In this document: one piece after another, positions 19,787 through 29,461 of the stretch
Layout: every line of letters begins with the position of its first letter
Position numbering within the stretch: position 1 is the first letter of the stretch
Source of the DNA: Nocardia beijingensis NBRC 16342
Lineage (GTDB): Bacteria > Actinomycetota > Actinomycetes > Mycobacteriales > Mycobacteriaceae
DNA length: 64,000 nucleotides
Assembly (NCBI RefSeq): GCF_001612785.1
Contig: NZ_BDBC01000001.1
Location: forward strand, 62,001-126,000
Reading direction: 5' to 3'
Program-made: the position numbers and the translations under genes
The notes under the pieces: generated by a model
The model's database searches: none
Told to the model about the DNA's origin: nothing
The model's input: the letters and a program-made list of their open reading frames with translations, nothing else

Positions 19787-20593
19787 TCACCCCGCGGTAG
19801 CGGGCGCTACCGATACCGGCGTATCGGTGCGTGTCGCGAACTCGGTGAGCGCGGCGAAGCCGAGCGCCAAGCAGGCCCACAGAGTCGCGGTCTCGGCCAG
19901 CGAGGCCACCCGGAACTGCCACAGCAGGGTGGCCGGGAAATCCGCGCTCACCTCGTTCACACCGGGCAGCAAGACGTAGCCGACCACGGTGACCAGCACG
20001 AACGCCGCGACGCCGCCGATCAGCCGGAACGTGGGCAGCTGGGTGCGCAGCGCGGTGAACGCCGCCACCGCCGCGCCGACCGCGACGATGCCGAGCACAA
20101 CCGCGGCCAGCCACAGCACAGTGCGCTCGTTGATGGTGTCCGGGTCGCCCACCGCCGGGGGGTTGGCCGGGTACTTGAAGAACGGCACCGCGACGATCGC
20201 GGCCCAGCCGGCCACACCGAGCGTCAGCGCGAGCCGTGGCCCGGACAGCGTGGTGTAGCGCCGCGCGAAGTGCGCGACCGAGGCGTAGATGGCGCCGAGG
20301 GCGAGACCGGCCGAGCCGAGGGCGAGAAACTGTCCGAACTTCTGGCCGCCGCGGCTCACCAGCGGTTCTTCCTCGTCACCGTGGGAATGCCCACCGGTCG
20401 ATTCGGCGTGCTCGCCGTGCGAGTGCCCGTCCGGCGATTCGGCGTGTGAGCTGTGCGCTTCCTCGATGGCGATGGCGGCGTCCACTTTGGGTTCGCCGAC
20501 GAAATACCCCACTGTGGCGGCCAGCAGTCCGGCGATCAGACCGGCCAGCAGACCGCGCAACAGCAGTGTTCGGAGCGAGCCGATCAGTGGCAC
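19787..20593 (-). CDS. cbtA: Cobalt transporter subunit CbtA
   Basis: 268 aa integral membrane protein of the predicted cobalt transporter family. The N-terminal helix runs LLLRGLLAGLIAGLLAATVG, then a His-rich loop (about residues 46-75, with HSHGEH and HSHGD) that may bind Co2+, then further helices. Overlaps cbtB by 10 nt, so both are translated together. A cobalamin riboswitch precedes the operon, matching a role in cobalt supply for B12. Confidence 0.9.
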   Translation of the reverse strand: MPLIGSLRTLLLRGLLAGLIAGLLAATVGYFVGEPKVDAAIAIEEAHSSHAESPDGHSHGEHAESTGGHSHGDEEEPLVSRGGQKFGQFLALGSAGLALGAIYASVAHFARRYTTLSGPRLALTLGVAGWAAIVAVPFFKYPANPPAVGDPDTINERTVLWLAAVVLGIVAVGAAVAAFTALRTQLPTFRLIGGVAAFVLVTVVGYVLLPGVNEVSADFPATLLWQFRVASLAETATLWACLALGFAALTEFATRTDTPVSVAPATAG

Positions 20594-20778
20594 GGAAGCC
20601 CCAGCAGGTGGCGTCCGTCGTGCATCAGCTCGTGCAGGTACATCCCGCTGCGCGAGATGACGCCCTGATCGAAACCGACCAGGTACAGCGTGAGCAGTGC
20701 GAGAAGAACGACACCGACCGTGACGAGCACGGTGGCCAGGGAATCGGTTGCCCGGCTGGGTGAATGCGCGATGGCCAT
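20584..20778 (-). CDS. cbtB: Cobalt transporter small subunit CbtB
   Basis: 64 aa, one helix (about residues 15-37) and the family's C-terminal His cluster, HELMHDGRHLLGLPCH, a likely metal-binding site. AAGGAGG (20783-20789, minus strand) lies 5-6 nt upstream of the ATG and just downstream of the riboswitch, so the switch may act on this ribosome site. Confidence 0.9.
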   Translation of the reverse strand: MAIAHSPSRATDSLATVLVTVGVVLLALLTLYLVGFDQGVISRSGMYLHELMHDGRHLLGLPCH

Positions 20779-20799
20779 TCGAGTCCTCCTTGGGATACG

Positions 20800-20945
20800 C
20801 GTCCCTTAGGGTGGTGGCGCGACGGTGCCGGTGTCTGGCTTTCCGGCACCGGACTCGGTGCGTGGAACACAGTGGCGCGACCGCTCCGGATTCGCACCGG
20901 AATTACCGCGTCACCCTCGCGTTTGTCCTTCGAACTGTGACACCC
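20800..20945 (-). ncRNA. Cobalamin riboswitch upstream of cbtBA
   Basis: Read on the minus strand, the conserved AdoCbl aptamer core is plain: GGTGCGAATCCGGAGCGG then CGCGCCACTGTG (plus positions 20868-20898), then a GAGTC segment, then the B12 box GAAAGCCAGACACCGGC (20827-20843). A short GGGA...TCCC hairpin lies between the box and the cbtB ribosome site. Boundaries are approximate. Represses cobalt uptake when cobalamin is plentiful (family knowledge). Confidence 0.9.
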
Positions 20946-21041
20946 GCACACCCTCGGCGTCAACCGGGTCCGGCACGGGCGTACCACGGCGTCGGGCGAG
21001 TCGCCGGGCAGGCGGGCCCGCCCGGCGGTAGGTCATCGGAC

Positions 21042-21356
21042 TCAGTTCGCGGACTTGGCGTCCACGTCGAGCACGACCTCGAACTCCAGCAGCGACGCAC
21101 CCGTGGAGACCGGCTTCTGGCGCTCGCCCGCGTGCGCCTCGCGCGCGGGTCCGTCCCGCCACGCCGCGAAGGACTCTTCCGAGTCCCACTGGGTGACAAC
21201 GAAATACCGCTTCTCCCCGGCCACCGGGCGCAACAGCTGGAAGCCGAGGAAGCCGGGGGAGTTCTCGACCGCGTGCGCGCGGTGGGCGAACCGCTTCTCC
21301 AACTCGGGGCCCGCGCCCTCGGGAACCTCGATCGCGTTGATCTTCACAACAGCCAT
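21042..21356 (-). CDS. mhuD: Haem-degrading monooxygenase MhuD
   Basis: 104 aa IsdG-like ferredoxin-fold protein that opens haem to mycobilin and frees iron. The residues known from M. tuberculosis MhuD are all present at the same positions: Asn7, Trp66 and His75. AVVKINAIEVPEGAGPELEK is nearly identical to that protein. TAGCTT (21363-21368, minus strand) ends 6 nt before the ATG, implying a leaderless message. Next to the hydrolase and mutY, as in mycobacteria. Confidence 0.95.
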   Translation of the reverse strand: MAVVKINAIEVPEGAGPELEKRFAHRAHAVENSPGFLGFQLLRPVAGEKRYFVVTQWDSEESFAAWRDGPAREAHAGERQKPVSTGASLLEFEVVLDVDAKSAN

Positions 21357-21414
21357 GTGTCCAAGCTAGCGGCTGCCGCCGAGCAGATGCTCGGTGCCTC
21401 GTATTGTCGAACCG

Positions 21415-22161
21415 ATGTTGCACGACGAAGGCGGAGCAGGCGCGCCGATCCTGCTGCTGCACGGACTGATGGGCAGCGCGCGCACCTGGCGCGCACAGCT
21501 GGACTGGCTGCGCGAGCACGGCCACGTCTACACCTTCGACGCCGCCGGGCACGGCAGGCCTGCTCCCGCGGAGTTGACGACCGAGGCCTTCGTCGCCGAC
21601 CTCGCCGCCGGTACCGCCGCGATCGAGGAGCCGATGGTCGTGATCGGGCACTCGATGGGGGCGCTGCACGGCTGGGTATTCGCGGCGACCCACCCCGACC
21701 GGGTACGGGCGCTGGTGATCGAGGACATCGCGCCGGATTTCACCGGCCGCACCGCGGCGCACTGGGCGGCGATGATCGAGGCGTGGCCGCAACCGTTCCC
21801 CGACGAGGAGGCCGTGCTGTCGTTCTTCGGGCCGGTCGCGGGGCGCTACTTCCTGAACGCCTTCGACCGCGGGCCGGAGGGATACCGGTTGCACGGCTCG
21901 GTCGCCACTTTCCGGGATATCTCCGAGGAGTGGGGGACGCGGAACTTCTGGCAGCACTGGCACGCGGTGCGGGTGCCCGCCCTGCTACTGGAGGGCGAGC
22001 ACAGCATCACCCCGCCGGGGCAGATGCGGCAGATGGCGGCCGCCCATCCGCGCGCCGACCACGTCCTGGTGCCTGGCGCAGGCCATCTCGTGCACGACGA
22101 CCAGCCGGAGCGCTACCGAGCGGAAGTCGAGCGCTTTCTACGGCGCGTGCTCGGCGGCTAG
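21415..22161 (+). CDS. Alpha/beta hydrolase
   Basis: 248 aa. LLLHGLMGSARTW forms the oxyanion loop and VIGHSMGALHGW near residue 82 the nucleophile elbow; the late acid and His are in LLEGEHSITPP and GAGHLVHDD. Corresponds by position to the mycobacterial hydrolase next to mhuD; substrate unknown. TATTGT (21402-21407) ends 7 nt before the ATG, so a leaderless start at 21415 is preferred over the GTG at 21394. Confidence 0.85.
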   Translation: MLHDEGGAGAPILLLHGLMGSARTWRAQLDWLREHGHVYTFDAAGHGRPAPAELTTEAFVADLAAGTAAIEEPMVVIGHSMGALHGWVFAATHPDRVRALVIEDIAPDFTGRTAAHWAAMIEAWPQPFPDEEAVLSFFGPVAGRYFLNAFDRGPEGYRLHGSVATFRDISEEWGTRNFWQHWHAVRVPALLLEGEHSITPPGQMRQMAAAHPRADHVLVPGAGHLVHDDQPERYRAEVERFLRRVLGG

Positions 22162-22208
22162 GCGGCACGGAATCGATCGCGGCGTCTCGCGCAGGCCGGG
22201 CAGGTCGG

Positions 22209-23129
22209 TCAGCTGTCGGCTGCGGCGGCCCCGCCCTCGCCCGCCAACGCGAACAAGCCGTCGGGCGTCTGTTCGATCAAGCCGTCCACCAGCAGTGAGT
22301 CCAACGCGCGGTCGCGCTGGCCCGGGTCGCGGGTCCAGGCCAGATCCAAGCGCACCCGCTCCACCGGCCCGCTCGCGTGCCGCAGGACATCCAGCAGCCT
22401 GCCACGCGCTTGGCGGTCGGTGCCCTCGTATTTCTGCGTGCGGCGCACCACCTCGCTCACCGGCCGTCCCGCGGTGACCCACGCACAACTCGGCAAAGGG
22501 CAACGCGAGCAATCGGGGGTGCGTGCCGTGCACACGGTCGCGCCGAGCTCCATGAGGGCGGCGGAGAACACCGCGGCGCGGTCGATCCGCAGCGGCAGCA
22601 GCGCTTCGGTCTCGGGCAGGTCCCGCGACGAGGGGTTGCCCGCTTCCGCGCGCCCGTGCACGGCCCTGGCAACCACACGGCGGACGTTCGTGTCCACCAC
22701 AGGGACGCGCTGTCCGTACGCGAAACAGGCGACGGCGCGCGCGGTGTACGCGCCGATGCCGGGCAGCCCGAGCAGCACCTCCACATCCGCGGGCACCTCG
22801 TCGCCGTGCTCGCTCGCCAGCACCCTGGCGCACTCGTGCAGCCGCAGCGCACGGCGCGGATAGCCGAGCTTGCCCCAGGCGCGCAGCACTTCCGCCTGCG
22901 AGGAGGCGGCCATCGCCGAAGGCACCGGCCAGCGCGCCACCCATTCCCGCCAGATCGGCTCGACCCGGACCACGGGAGTTTGCTGGAGCATGATCTCGCT
23001 CATCAGGATCTGCCAGGCGGTGACGCCGGGGCGGCGCCACGGCAGATCGCGCGCGGTCCGCTCGTACCAGTCCAGCAACGTGTCGGCGTCGATGCCGTTC
23101 GGTGCGCCGTTCCGCACTGTTCTCACCAT
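22209..23129 (-). CDS. mutY: A/G-specific adenine DNA glycosylase MutY
   Basis: Removes adenine opposite 8-oxoguanine. The HhH-GPD fold shows EIMLQQTPVVRV near residue 46, the helix-hairpin-helix LLGLPGIGAYTARAVACFAYG near 118 and catalytic Asp in PVVDTNVRRVVAR. The 4Fe-4S loop has the right spacing, C-x6-C-x2-C-x5-C, in CTARTPDCSRCPLPSC. 306 aa. The C-terminal 8-oxoG recognition domain is short, as in mycobacteria. Confidence 0.94.
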   Translation of the reverse strand: MVRTVRNGAPNGIDADTLLDWYERTARDLPWRRPGVTAWQILMSEIMLQQTPVVRVEPIWREWVARWPVPSAMAASSQAEVLRAWGKLGYPRRALRLHECARVLASEHGDEVPADVEVLLGLPGIGAYTARAVACFAYGQRVPVVDTNVRRVVARAVHGRAEAGNPSSRDLPETEALLPLRIDRAAVFSAALMELGATVCTARTPDCSRCPLPSCAWVTAGRPVSEVVRRTQKYEGTDRQARGRLLDVLRHASGPVERVRLDLAWTRDPGQRDRALDSLLVDGLIEQTPDGLFALAGEGGAAAADS

Positions 23130-23217
23130 CCCCGTACTACTGCCGCCAGGCGATATTTGCCCGCCCGTAACCGACCGAACTCGCTGGTAACCGTAACCGT
23201 CCTGCACAATGGTCGGT

Positions 23218-23841
23218 ATGCCGGATTCCAACCCGATCAGTGCCTGGAAGTCCCTGCGCGAAGGAAACGACCGCTTCGTCAGCGGCGCGCTGCTGCATCC
23301 TAGCCAGGGTGCCGCGGACCGGGCCAAACTCGTCAGTGGCCAGCACCCGCACGCGATCCTGTTCGGCTGCGGCGACTCCAGGGTCGCCGCGGAGTTGATC
23401 TTCGACCAAGGCCTCGGCGACATGTTCGTCGTGCGCACCGCGGGCCATGTGGTCGACAGCTCGGTGCTCGGCTCGATCGAGTACGGCGTGCAGGTGCTCA
23501 ACGTGCCGCTCATCGTAGTGCTCGGCCACGACAGCTGCGGCGCCGTGAAGGCCACCATCGACGCGCTCGACGGCGGCGAGGTGCCGGGCGGGTTCATCCG
23601 CAGCGTGGTCGAGCGGGTCGCGCCGTCCATCCTGGTCGGACGCCGCGAGGGCCTGTCCACCGTCGACGAGATGGAGGCCAGGCACGTGGTGGAGACCAGC
23701 CGCCTGCTCATGCAGCGGTCGATGATCATCTCGCAGCGGGTCGCGACCGGCGAACTCGCCATCGCCTGCGTGACCTACAAGCTGGCCGAGGGCAAGGTGC
23801 AGTTGCACCGGGTCGTCGGCAACATCGGCGAGGTGGTCTGA
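23218..23841 (+). CDS. canB: Beta-class carbonic anhydrase
   Basis: 207 aa zinc enzyme interconverting CO2 and bicarbonate. The zinc site is Cys in FGCGDSRVAAE near residue 48 with its Asp-Arg dyad, and His plus Cys in VLGHDSCGAVKA near 105. The start MPDSNPISAW matches mycobacterial CanB; an ATG three codons earlier (23209) is possible. Divergent from mutY. Confidence 0.95.
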   Translation: MPDSNPISAWKSLREGNDRFVSGALLHPSQGAADRAKLVSGQHPHAILFGCGDSRVAAELIFDQGLGDMFVVRTAGHVVDSSVLGSIEYGVQVLNVPLIVVLGHDSCGAVKATIDALDGGEVPGGFIRSVVERVAPSILVGRREGLSTVDEMEARHVVETSRLLMQRSMIISQRVATGELAIACVTYKLAEGKVQLHRVVGNIGEVV

Positions 23842-23964
23842 GCCGCGGCACGCCCGCGCCGGGGCAGGCGTGCCGGCGGAATGTACTCGTCGCCCGCGGG
23901 TGCACGCGGCCGACACGCCGTGCCCCTGAGACGATGCGCCCGATGGTGCCCTTACCGTTGAGAC

Positions 23965-24612
23965 GTGCTGGAACCGAATGGACCGCTGCCACCGGAGATC
24001 TACTGGCGTCGACGCGTGTTCGCCATCGGAATCCTGGTGGTCGCCCTGGCGCTGCTGATCTGGGTCGTGCTCGCGGTCGCTCGCGGCGGCGACTCGCCCG
24101 GTGACACCGCGGCCGCTGGAACCAGTTCGGCCGTGACCAAGTCCGCCGACGCGGCGGCCAAGCCGTCGGGCCAGTCCGGCGCGCCCAAGTCCTCCGCGGC
24201 GGCCACCACCGTCGCGGCAGGCCCGTGCCCGGACCAATCGCTGGCGATCAAGGTGACCGTCGAGCAGCCCACCTACAAAACGGGCGAGCAGCCGGTGTTC
24301 GGAATCGTCATCACCAACATCTCGGCGGTGGCGTGCACCCGCGACATGGGTTCCGGCCTCCAGCAGGTCTCGGTGCACACGCTCGACGGACAGCGGCGTC
24401 TGTGGTCGAGCACCGACTGCTATCCGGACGGTCAGCCCGACGTCCGCACGATGGGCCGCGGTGAGCAGGCGGCGTTCACTGTCACCTGGTCGGGCACCAC
24501 GTCCCAGCCCAACTGCGCGGGCGAACGCGTCCAAGTCCCGCCGGGGCCCTACAGCGTCGTGGCGCAGCTGGGTTCGGTACGCAGCATGGCCGAGCCGTTC
24601 AACATCGCTTGA
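23965..24612 (+). CDS. Membrane-anchored protein, Rv3587c-like
   Basis: 215 aa. Short cytosolic N-terminus, one helix (about residues 18-38), a Ser/Ala/Lys-rich linker, then an extracytoplasmic beta-domain with four Cys (GPCPDQS, AVACTRDMG, STDCYPDG, PNCAGE) likely forming two disulfides. Position and layout match the mycobacterial protein between canB and disA-radA; function unknown. TACCGT (23953-23958) ends 6 nt before the GTG, so it is probably leaderless. Confidence 0.8.
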   Translation: MLEPNGPLPPEIYWRRRVFAIGILVVALALLIWVVLAVARGGDSPGDTAAAGTSSAVTKSADAAAKPSGQSGAPKSSAAATTVAAGPCPDQSLAIKVTVEQPTYKTGEQPVFGIVITNISAVACTRDMGSGLQQVSVHTLDGQRRLWSSTDCYPDGQPDVRTMGRGEQAAFTVTWSGTTSQPNCAGERVQVPPGPYSVVAQLGSVRSMAEPFNIA

Positions 24613-24623
24613 GAGGGGAGGGG

Positions 24624-26021
24624 TCAGCTGGCGGCCTCCTCAGGGGCGGCGCGTAGTTTGCGCAGGCCCGCTATGCGGATGGCGGAGCGCAGGTCGGTGA
24701 CCTCGTGGATCTTCATGGTGCTCTTCAGCGGGGCGAGGCCGGGGGGCACCAGAGCGGTGGTGAAGCCGAGGCGTTCGGCTTCGGCCAATCTGCGGTTGAC
24801 GCCGGTCACCTTGCGGACTTCGCCCGCGAGTCCGACCTCTCCGAGGATCACCCAGCCCGGAGGGATCGGGACATCGGACTCGGCGCTGGCGATGGCGAGC
24901 GCGATGGCGAGGTCGGCCGACGGCTCGACCAGGCGCATGCCGCCGACGGTCGCGGCGTACACGTCGCTCTTGCCGAGGAACACCCGGCCGCGGCTCTGCA
25001 GGACGGCCAGCACCATGGCGACCCGGTTGTAGTCCAGGCCGCTCACCGCGCGGCGCGGTTGCGGAATCTCGGTCTTCACCGTCAGGCCCTGCACTTCACC
25101 GACCAGCGGACGCTTGCCGTCCATCGCGACGGTCACCGCCGTGCCGGGCACGGAATCCGTCCGGTGGTGCAGGAACAGGCCGGACGGGTCGTCCACGCAG
25201 GCGATGCCGTCCTCGTGCAATTCGAAGCAGCCGACCTCGTCGGCGCTGCCGAAGCGGTTCTTGATGCCGCGCACCATGCGCAGCGTGGAGTTCTTGTCGC
25301 CTTCGAACTGGAGCACCACGTCGACCAGGTGCTCGAGCGTGCGCGGGCCCGCGACGTTGCCGTCCTTGGTGACGTGCCCGACCAGCAGCACCGCGATGCC
25401 GCTCGCCTTTGCCAGCGAGGTCAGGGCCGCGGTCACCTCGCGCACCTGGGTGACACCGCCGATCACCCCGTCCACCTCAGGGGCGAGCATGGTCTGCACC
25501 GAGTCGACCACCAGCAGCGTCGGCCGCACCTGCTCGACGTGCCCGAGCACGATCGACAAATCCGATTCCGCCGCCAGATAGACCCGGTCGTGCACCGCTC
25601 CGGTGCGATCGGCCCGCAACCGGACCTGGCCCGCCGATTCCTCGGCGGTCACGTACAGCGACTTCTCGTCCCGCTGGGCCGCCCAGCGATGCGCCACCTC
25701 GAGCAGCAGCGTCGACTTGCCCACCCCCGGCTCGCCGGACAGCAACACCACCGATCCCGGCACCACGCCGCCGCCGAGCACCCGGTCCAACTCGGTGACA
25801 CCCGTCGGCCGCGCCTTGGTGATCTTGGAATCGATCTGCGAGATCGGCGCGGCCGCGGTGCTCGGCAACATCGCCTTGCGCCCCGGCGAACCGACCCCAC
25901 CCGCCGCGGCGACTACTTCGTCAACGGTGCCCCAAGCCCCGCACTCAGGGCACTTGCCCACCCATTTCGCGACCTCGTGCGAACAAGCAGAGCAGCGAAA
26001 GGTCGGCTTCGTCTTTGCCAC
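24624..26021 (-). CDS. radA: DNA repair protein RadA
   Basis: Branch-migration ATPase of recombination. N-terminal C4 zinc finger (FRCSACSHEV...KCPECGAWG), RecA-like core with Walker A GEPGVGKS near residue 95, the RadA signature IKNRFGSADEVG near 250, and a C-terminal Lon-like domain (SADLAIALAIASAE). 465 aa. TATGGT on the minus strand ends 6 nt before the GTG start, suggesting leaderless translation. disA, the usual partner next to radA, is missing here. Confidence 0.95.
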   Translation of the reverse strand: MAKTKPTFRCSACSHEVAKWVGKCPECGAWGTVDEVVAAAGGVGSPGRKAMLPSTAAAPISQIDSKITKARPTGVTELDRVLGGGVVPGSVVLLSGEPGVGKSTLLLEVAHRWAAQRDEKSLYVTAEESAGQVRLRADRTGAVHDRVYLAAESDLSIVLGHVEQVRPTLLVVDSVQTMLAPEVDGVIGGVTQVREVTAALTSLAKASGIAVLLVGHVTKDGNVAGPRTLEHLVDVVLQFEGDKNSTLRMVRGIKNRFGSADEVGCFELHEDGIACVDDPSGLFLHHRTDSVPGTAVTVAMDGKRPLVGEVQGLTVKTEIPQPRRAVSGLDYNRVAMVLAVLQSRGRVFLGKSDVYAATVGGMRLVEPSADLAIALAIASAESDVPIPPGWVILGEVGLAGEVRKVTGVNRRLAEAERLGFTTALVPPGLAPLKSTMKIHEVTDLRSAIRIAGLRKLRAAPEEAAS

Positions 26022-26085
26022 ACCCGCACCATACGCACCAGCCCTGACAGTGTTGGTTTGGCCGCGACTGCGTCGCGGCGTGTTC

Positions 26086-26174
26086 GCGGCCCTCTTGTGG
26101 CTCGCGTGTGCGCGACCGCCGCTTGCTCCTTCGTCGCCTACGCGGCGGCCGCGCACACGCGAGCCGGGCCGCGA
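26086..26174. repeat. Long imperfect inverted repeat
   Basis: Nested perfect arms: CGCGGCCC (26086-26093) with 26167-26174; a 16-bp arm 26100-26115 with 26151-26166; CCGCCGC (26117-26123) with 26143-26149. The loop is 19 nt. The whole folds as one cruciform of about 31 bp with small bulges. It lies in the 537-bp non-coding stretch between radA and lpqE (26022-26558), where I see no gene. Confidence 0.7.
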
Positions 26175-26331
26175 ACGGCGGATGCTTGGTCTCGCTTCGC
26201 TCGAAAGTCGTGGTGGGGGTGCGCTGGGCGCGTTGGTATCGAAGCTCGCTATCGGTGCACGCGGGTAGTGGGCGCTCCGCCTCGGCGCGCAGCTTGCCTG
26301 CTACTCGGGCCGACTGATTGATGTCGCATAA

Positions 26332-26419
26332 GCGCAGTGGCTCTTCGCGCCGGGGGTGGTGAGCGGACCGCGGGCGCCGAGCTCCCGCGGCGCAGTGGCT
26401 CTCCGCGCCGGGGGGTGGT
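26332..26419. repeat. Two near-identical 29/30-nt direct repeats
   Basis: 26332-26360 and 26390-26419 share a 29-nt unit starting GCGCAGTGGCTCT, with one substitution and one inserted G. Start-to-start distance is 58 nt. Both lie in the non-coding gap before lpqE. No terminal repeats or transposase are near, so origin is unclear. Confidence 0.65.
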
Positions 26420-26558
26420 ACGTCGAGTCGGGAGGCGCTGCCCGGCCAGGCGGTTTATGGCGTGGTCGGGGCCGCTCCATCCCACGTTCCGAGCCCCGAA
26501 GAGCGCGAGTCTTACGAGGGCCGCGAACACGCAGCGCCGCAGGCGCTGCAAATCTAAC

Positions 26559-27314
26559 TCAGTGACCGCCGGTGTGCTCGGCTTCGGCCGGGCCGGACTT
26601 GTCGGACTCGTGGCGCTCGGTGTGCTGGCCCGCGTCGACCGGGACCTGGACCTGGACGGTGCCGTTCTGCTTGAAGTTGAACGAGACGTTGTAGGTGAGG
26701 CCGGGGGCGATGTCCCTGGTCAGACCGGTGATCTCGATCAGGATGGGGTTGGCCTCCGGGTCTTGGCCCGCGGCGGGGGAGCCGTGCTCGCCCGCGCCGT
26801 GCGAGTCGGCGGTGGTGGTCGGCGCGGCGGAGCGCGGAGCGGAGGTGGGCGCGCCCGCGCTCGTGGTGGGCGCGGCGCTGGTGGTCGTCGGCGCGGCCTC
26901 GCGCTTGACCGGCTGGGTCGCCGCGACGACGGTCTGCTGCGGGGCGAGTTCGACGACCGACTTGCCGGAGGCCGGAGTGATCTTGACGGTGCCGAGGTCG
27001 GTGGTGATGCTGGTCAGCTCGTCGGCCACGGACTCGCCGTTGTTCACGATGGACAACGCGATGAGCGCCTTGCCGCCCTTGGTGTTGTTGTAGCCGGTGC
27101 CCTCGGACGGATACACGATGTGCACGTTGCGCAGCGCGATGCGGCCCACGTCGGCGTGGTTGCCGTTCACCGCGGCGACCTGTTGCGCGGTCTGCGAGAC
27201 CTGGCCCGCGCCGCAGCCGGACAGCGCGATCGCCGCTCCGGCGGCGAGTGCGGCAACCGTCACCATGCGACGTCGCGCCCCCTTGGGGGCGGTCACAGCT
27301 TTCAGGGCAGTCAC
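26559..27314 (-). CDS. lpqE: Lipoprotein LpqE-like
   Basis: 251 aa lipoprotein. Basic N-terminus and hydrophobic segment, then lipobox LSGC (Cys near residue 32) and GAGQVSQTAQQ, as in mycobacterial LpqE. A beta-domain (IALRNVHIVYP, ALIALSIVNNG) is followed by a Thr/Ala/Pro-rich insert and a second strand set ending in a His/Glu-rich tail (HTERHESDKS). Membrane-attached, function unknown. GGAGGG 7 nt upstream supports GTG 27314; the ATG at 27329 is an alternative. Divergent from carD. Confidence 0.85.
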   Translation of the reverse strand: MTALKAVTAPKGARRRMVTVAALAAGAAIALSGCGAGQVSQTAQQVAAVNGNHADVGRIALRNVHIVYPSEGTGYNNTKGGKALIALSIVNNGESVADELTSITTDLGTVKITPASGKSVVELAPQQTVVAATQPVKREAAPTTTSAAPTTSAGAPTSAPRSAAPTTTADSHGAGEHGSPAAGQDPEANPILIEITGLTRDIAPGLTYNVSFNFKQNGTVQVQVPVDAGQHTERHESDKSGPAEAEHTGGH

Positions 27315-28199
<885 letters not shown>

Positions 28200-28201
28200 C
28201 C

Positions 28202-28927
28202 GTGAACACAACTGACAACGGTGTTCGTCCCGGTGACGGACCCGTCGTTGCTCTTGTGCCTGCCGCCGGCCGTGGCGTGCGCCTGGGTGAATCGACACCC
28301 AAGGCGTTCGTCCCGGTCGGCGGCACGCCCATGGTCCGGCTCGCCGTCGAAGGCTTGATCGCCTCCGGCGCGGTCGACCGGATCATCGTGATGGTTCCCA
28401 CCGAACTCGTCGACAGCGCCGTTGCCCTGCTGCCGCCATCGAGTTCGGTTCAGGTGGTCGTCGGCGGCGCCGAACGCATCGACTCGGTGCGGGCGGGTAT
28501 CGCCGCGGCGCCCGACGCCGCCTACTTTCTGGTGCACGACGCCGCCCGCGCGCTCACGCCGCCCGAGCTCATCGCCCGGGTCGCGGCCGAACTGCGTGCG
28601 GGGCGTCCCGCCGTGGTCCCCGGGCTCCCGGTGGCCGACACCATCAAATCCGTCGACGCGACCGGCGCGGTGACCGGCACTCCCGATCGCGCCCGGTTGC
28701 GCGCCATCCAGACGCCGCAGGGTTTCGCGGCCGACCTGCTGCGCTCCGCTTACGCGCCAGAGGGCATCCAGGCGACCGACGACGCGGGCCTGGTCGAGCG
28801 GCTCGGCGTCGCGGTCCACACCATTCCCGGCGATCCGCTCGCCTTCAAGATCACGACTCCACTCGACCTCCGGCTCGCCGACGCGGTGCTCGACGGCGCG
28901 GGCATCGGACGGGCGGTGGCGCCGTGA
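28202..28927 (+). CDS. ispD: 2-C-methyl-D-erythritol 4-phosphate cytidylyltransferase
   Basis: Third step of the MEP isoprenoid pathway (MEP + CTP). The CTP-binding loop [20 protein letters not shown] is near residue 20; VHDAARAL near 115 and [10 protein letters not shown] near 195 are family-typical. 241 aa. GTG start with the upstream stop 2 nt away. Overlaps ispF by 4 nt (GTGA). Confidence 0.95.
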   Translation: MNTTDNGVRPGDGPVVALVPAAGRGVRLGESTPKAFVPVGGTPMVRLAVEGLIASGAVDRIIVMVPTELVDSAVALLPPSSSVQVVVGGAERIDSVRAGIAAAPDAAYFLVHDAARALTPPELIARVAAELRAGRPAVVPGLPVADTIKSVDATGAVTGTPDRARLRAIQTPQGFAADLLRSAYAPEGIQATDDAGLVERLGVAVHTIPGDPLAFKITTPLDLRLADAVLDGAGIGRAVAP

Positions 28928-29397
28928 CCATGCGCGTCGGCATCGGCAGTGACGTCCATCCGATCGAAGCGGGCAGGCCGTGCTGGATGGCCGGTCTCCT
29001 GTTCGACGGCGATCACGGCTGCGCGGGCCACTCGGACGGCGACGTCGCCGCGCACGCCCTGTGCGACGCGCTGCTGTCCGCGGCGGGCCTCGGCGATGTC
29101 GGCGCGGTGTTCGGCACCGGACGCCCGGAATGGGCCGGCGTCTCCGGTGCGGCCATGCTGAAGGAAGTGCGCAGGTTGCTGGACGAAGCGGGCTTCGAGG
29201 TGGTCAACGCGGCGGTGCAAGTGATCGGCAACCGCCCCAAGATCGGGCCGCGGCGCGCCGAGGCGCAACAGGTGCTCGGCGGGCTGCTCGACGCCCCGGT
29301 CTCGGTGTCCGGCACCACCACCGACGGGCTCGGCCTGACCGGTCGCGGCGAGGGTGTCGCCGCCGTGGCGACGGCCCTGCTGCAAGCCTGTCGTTGA
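28924..29397 (+). CDS. ispF: 2-C-methyl-D-erythritol 2,4-cyclodiphosphate synthase
   Basis: Fifth step of the MEP pathway, releasing CMP. The divalent metal site is formed by Asp and His in [10 protein letters not shown] near residue 9 and His in [17 protein letters not shown] near 41; the C-terminal [16 protein letters not shown] is conserved. 157 aa, trimeric in the family. The GTG overlaps the ispD stop; ATG at 28930 is an alternative. Confidence 0.95.
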   Translation: MTMRVGIGSDVHPIEAGRPCWMAGLLFDGDHGCAGHSDGDVAAHALCDALLSAAGLGDVGAVFGTGRPEWAGVSGAAMLKEVRRLLDEAGFEVVNAAVQVIGNRPKIGPRRAEAQQVLGGLLDAPVSVSGTTTDGLGLTGRGEGVAAVATALLQACR

Positions 29398-29461
29398 TCC
29401 AGCTCCGACGGACCCGAGCCGGTCCGTGAACGACCTTATACACCAGCTAGGATCGACTGCC

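Noticed and set aside
26086..26419. CRISPR array or insertion sequence
   Set aside because: Only two repeats with no regular spacers, no cas genes and no transposase or terminal repeats with target duplications.
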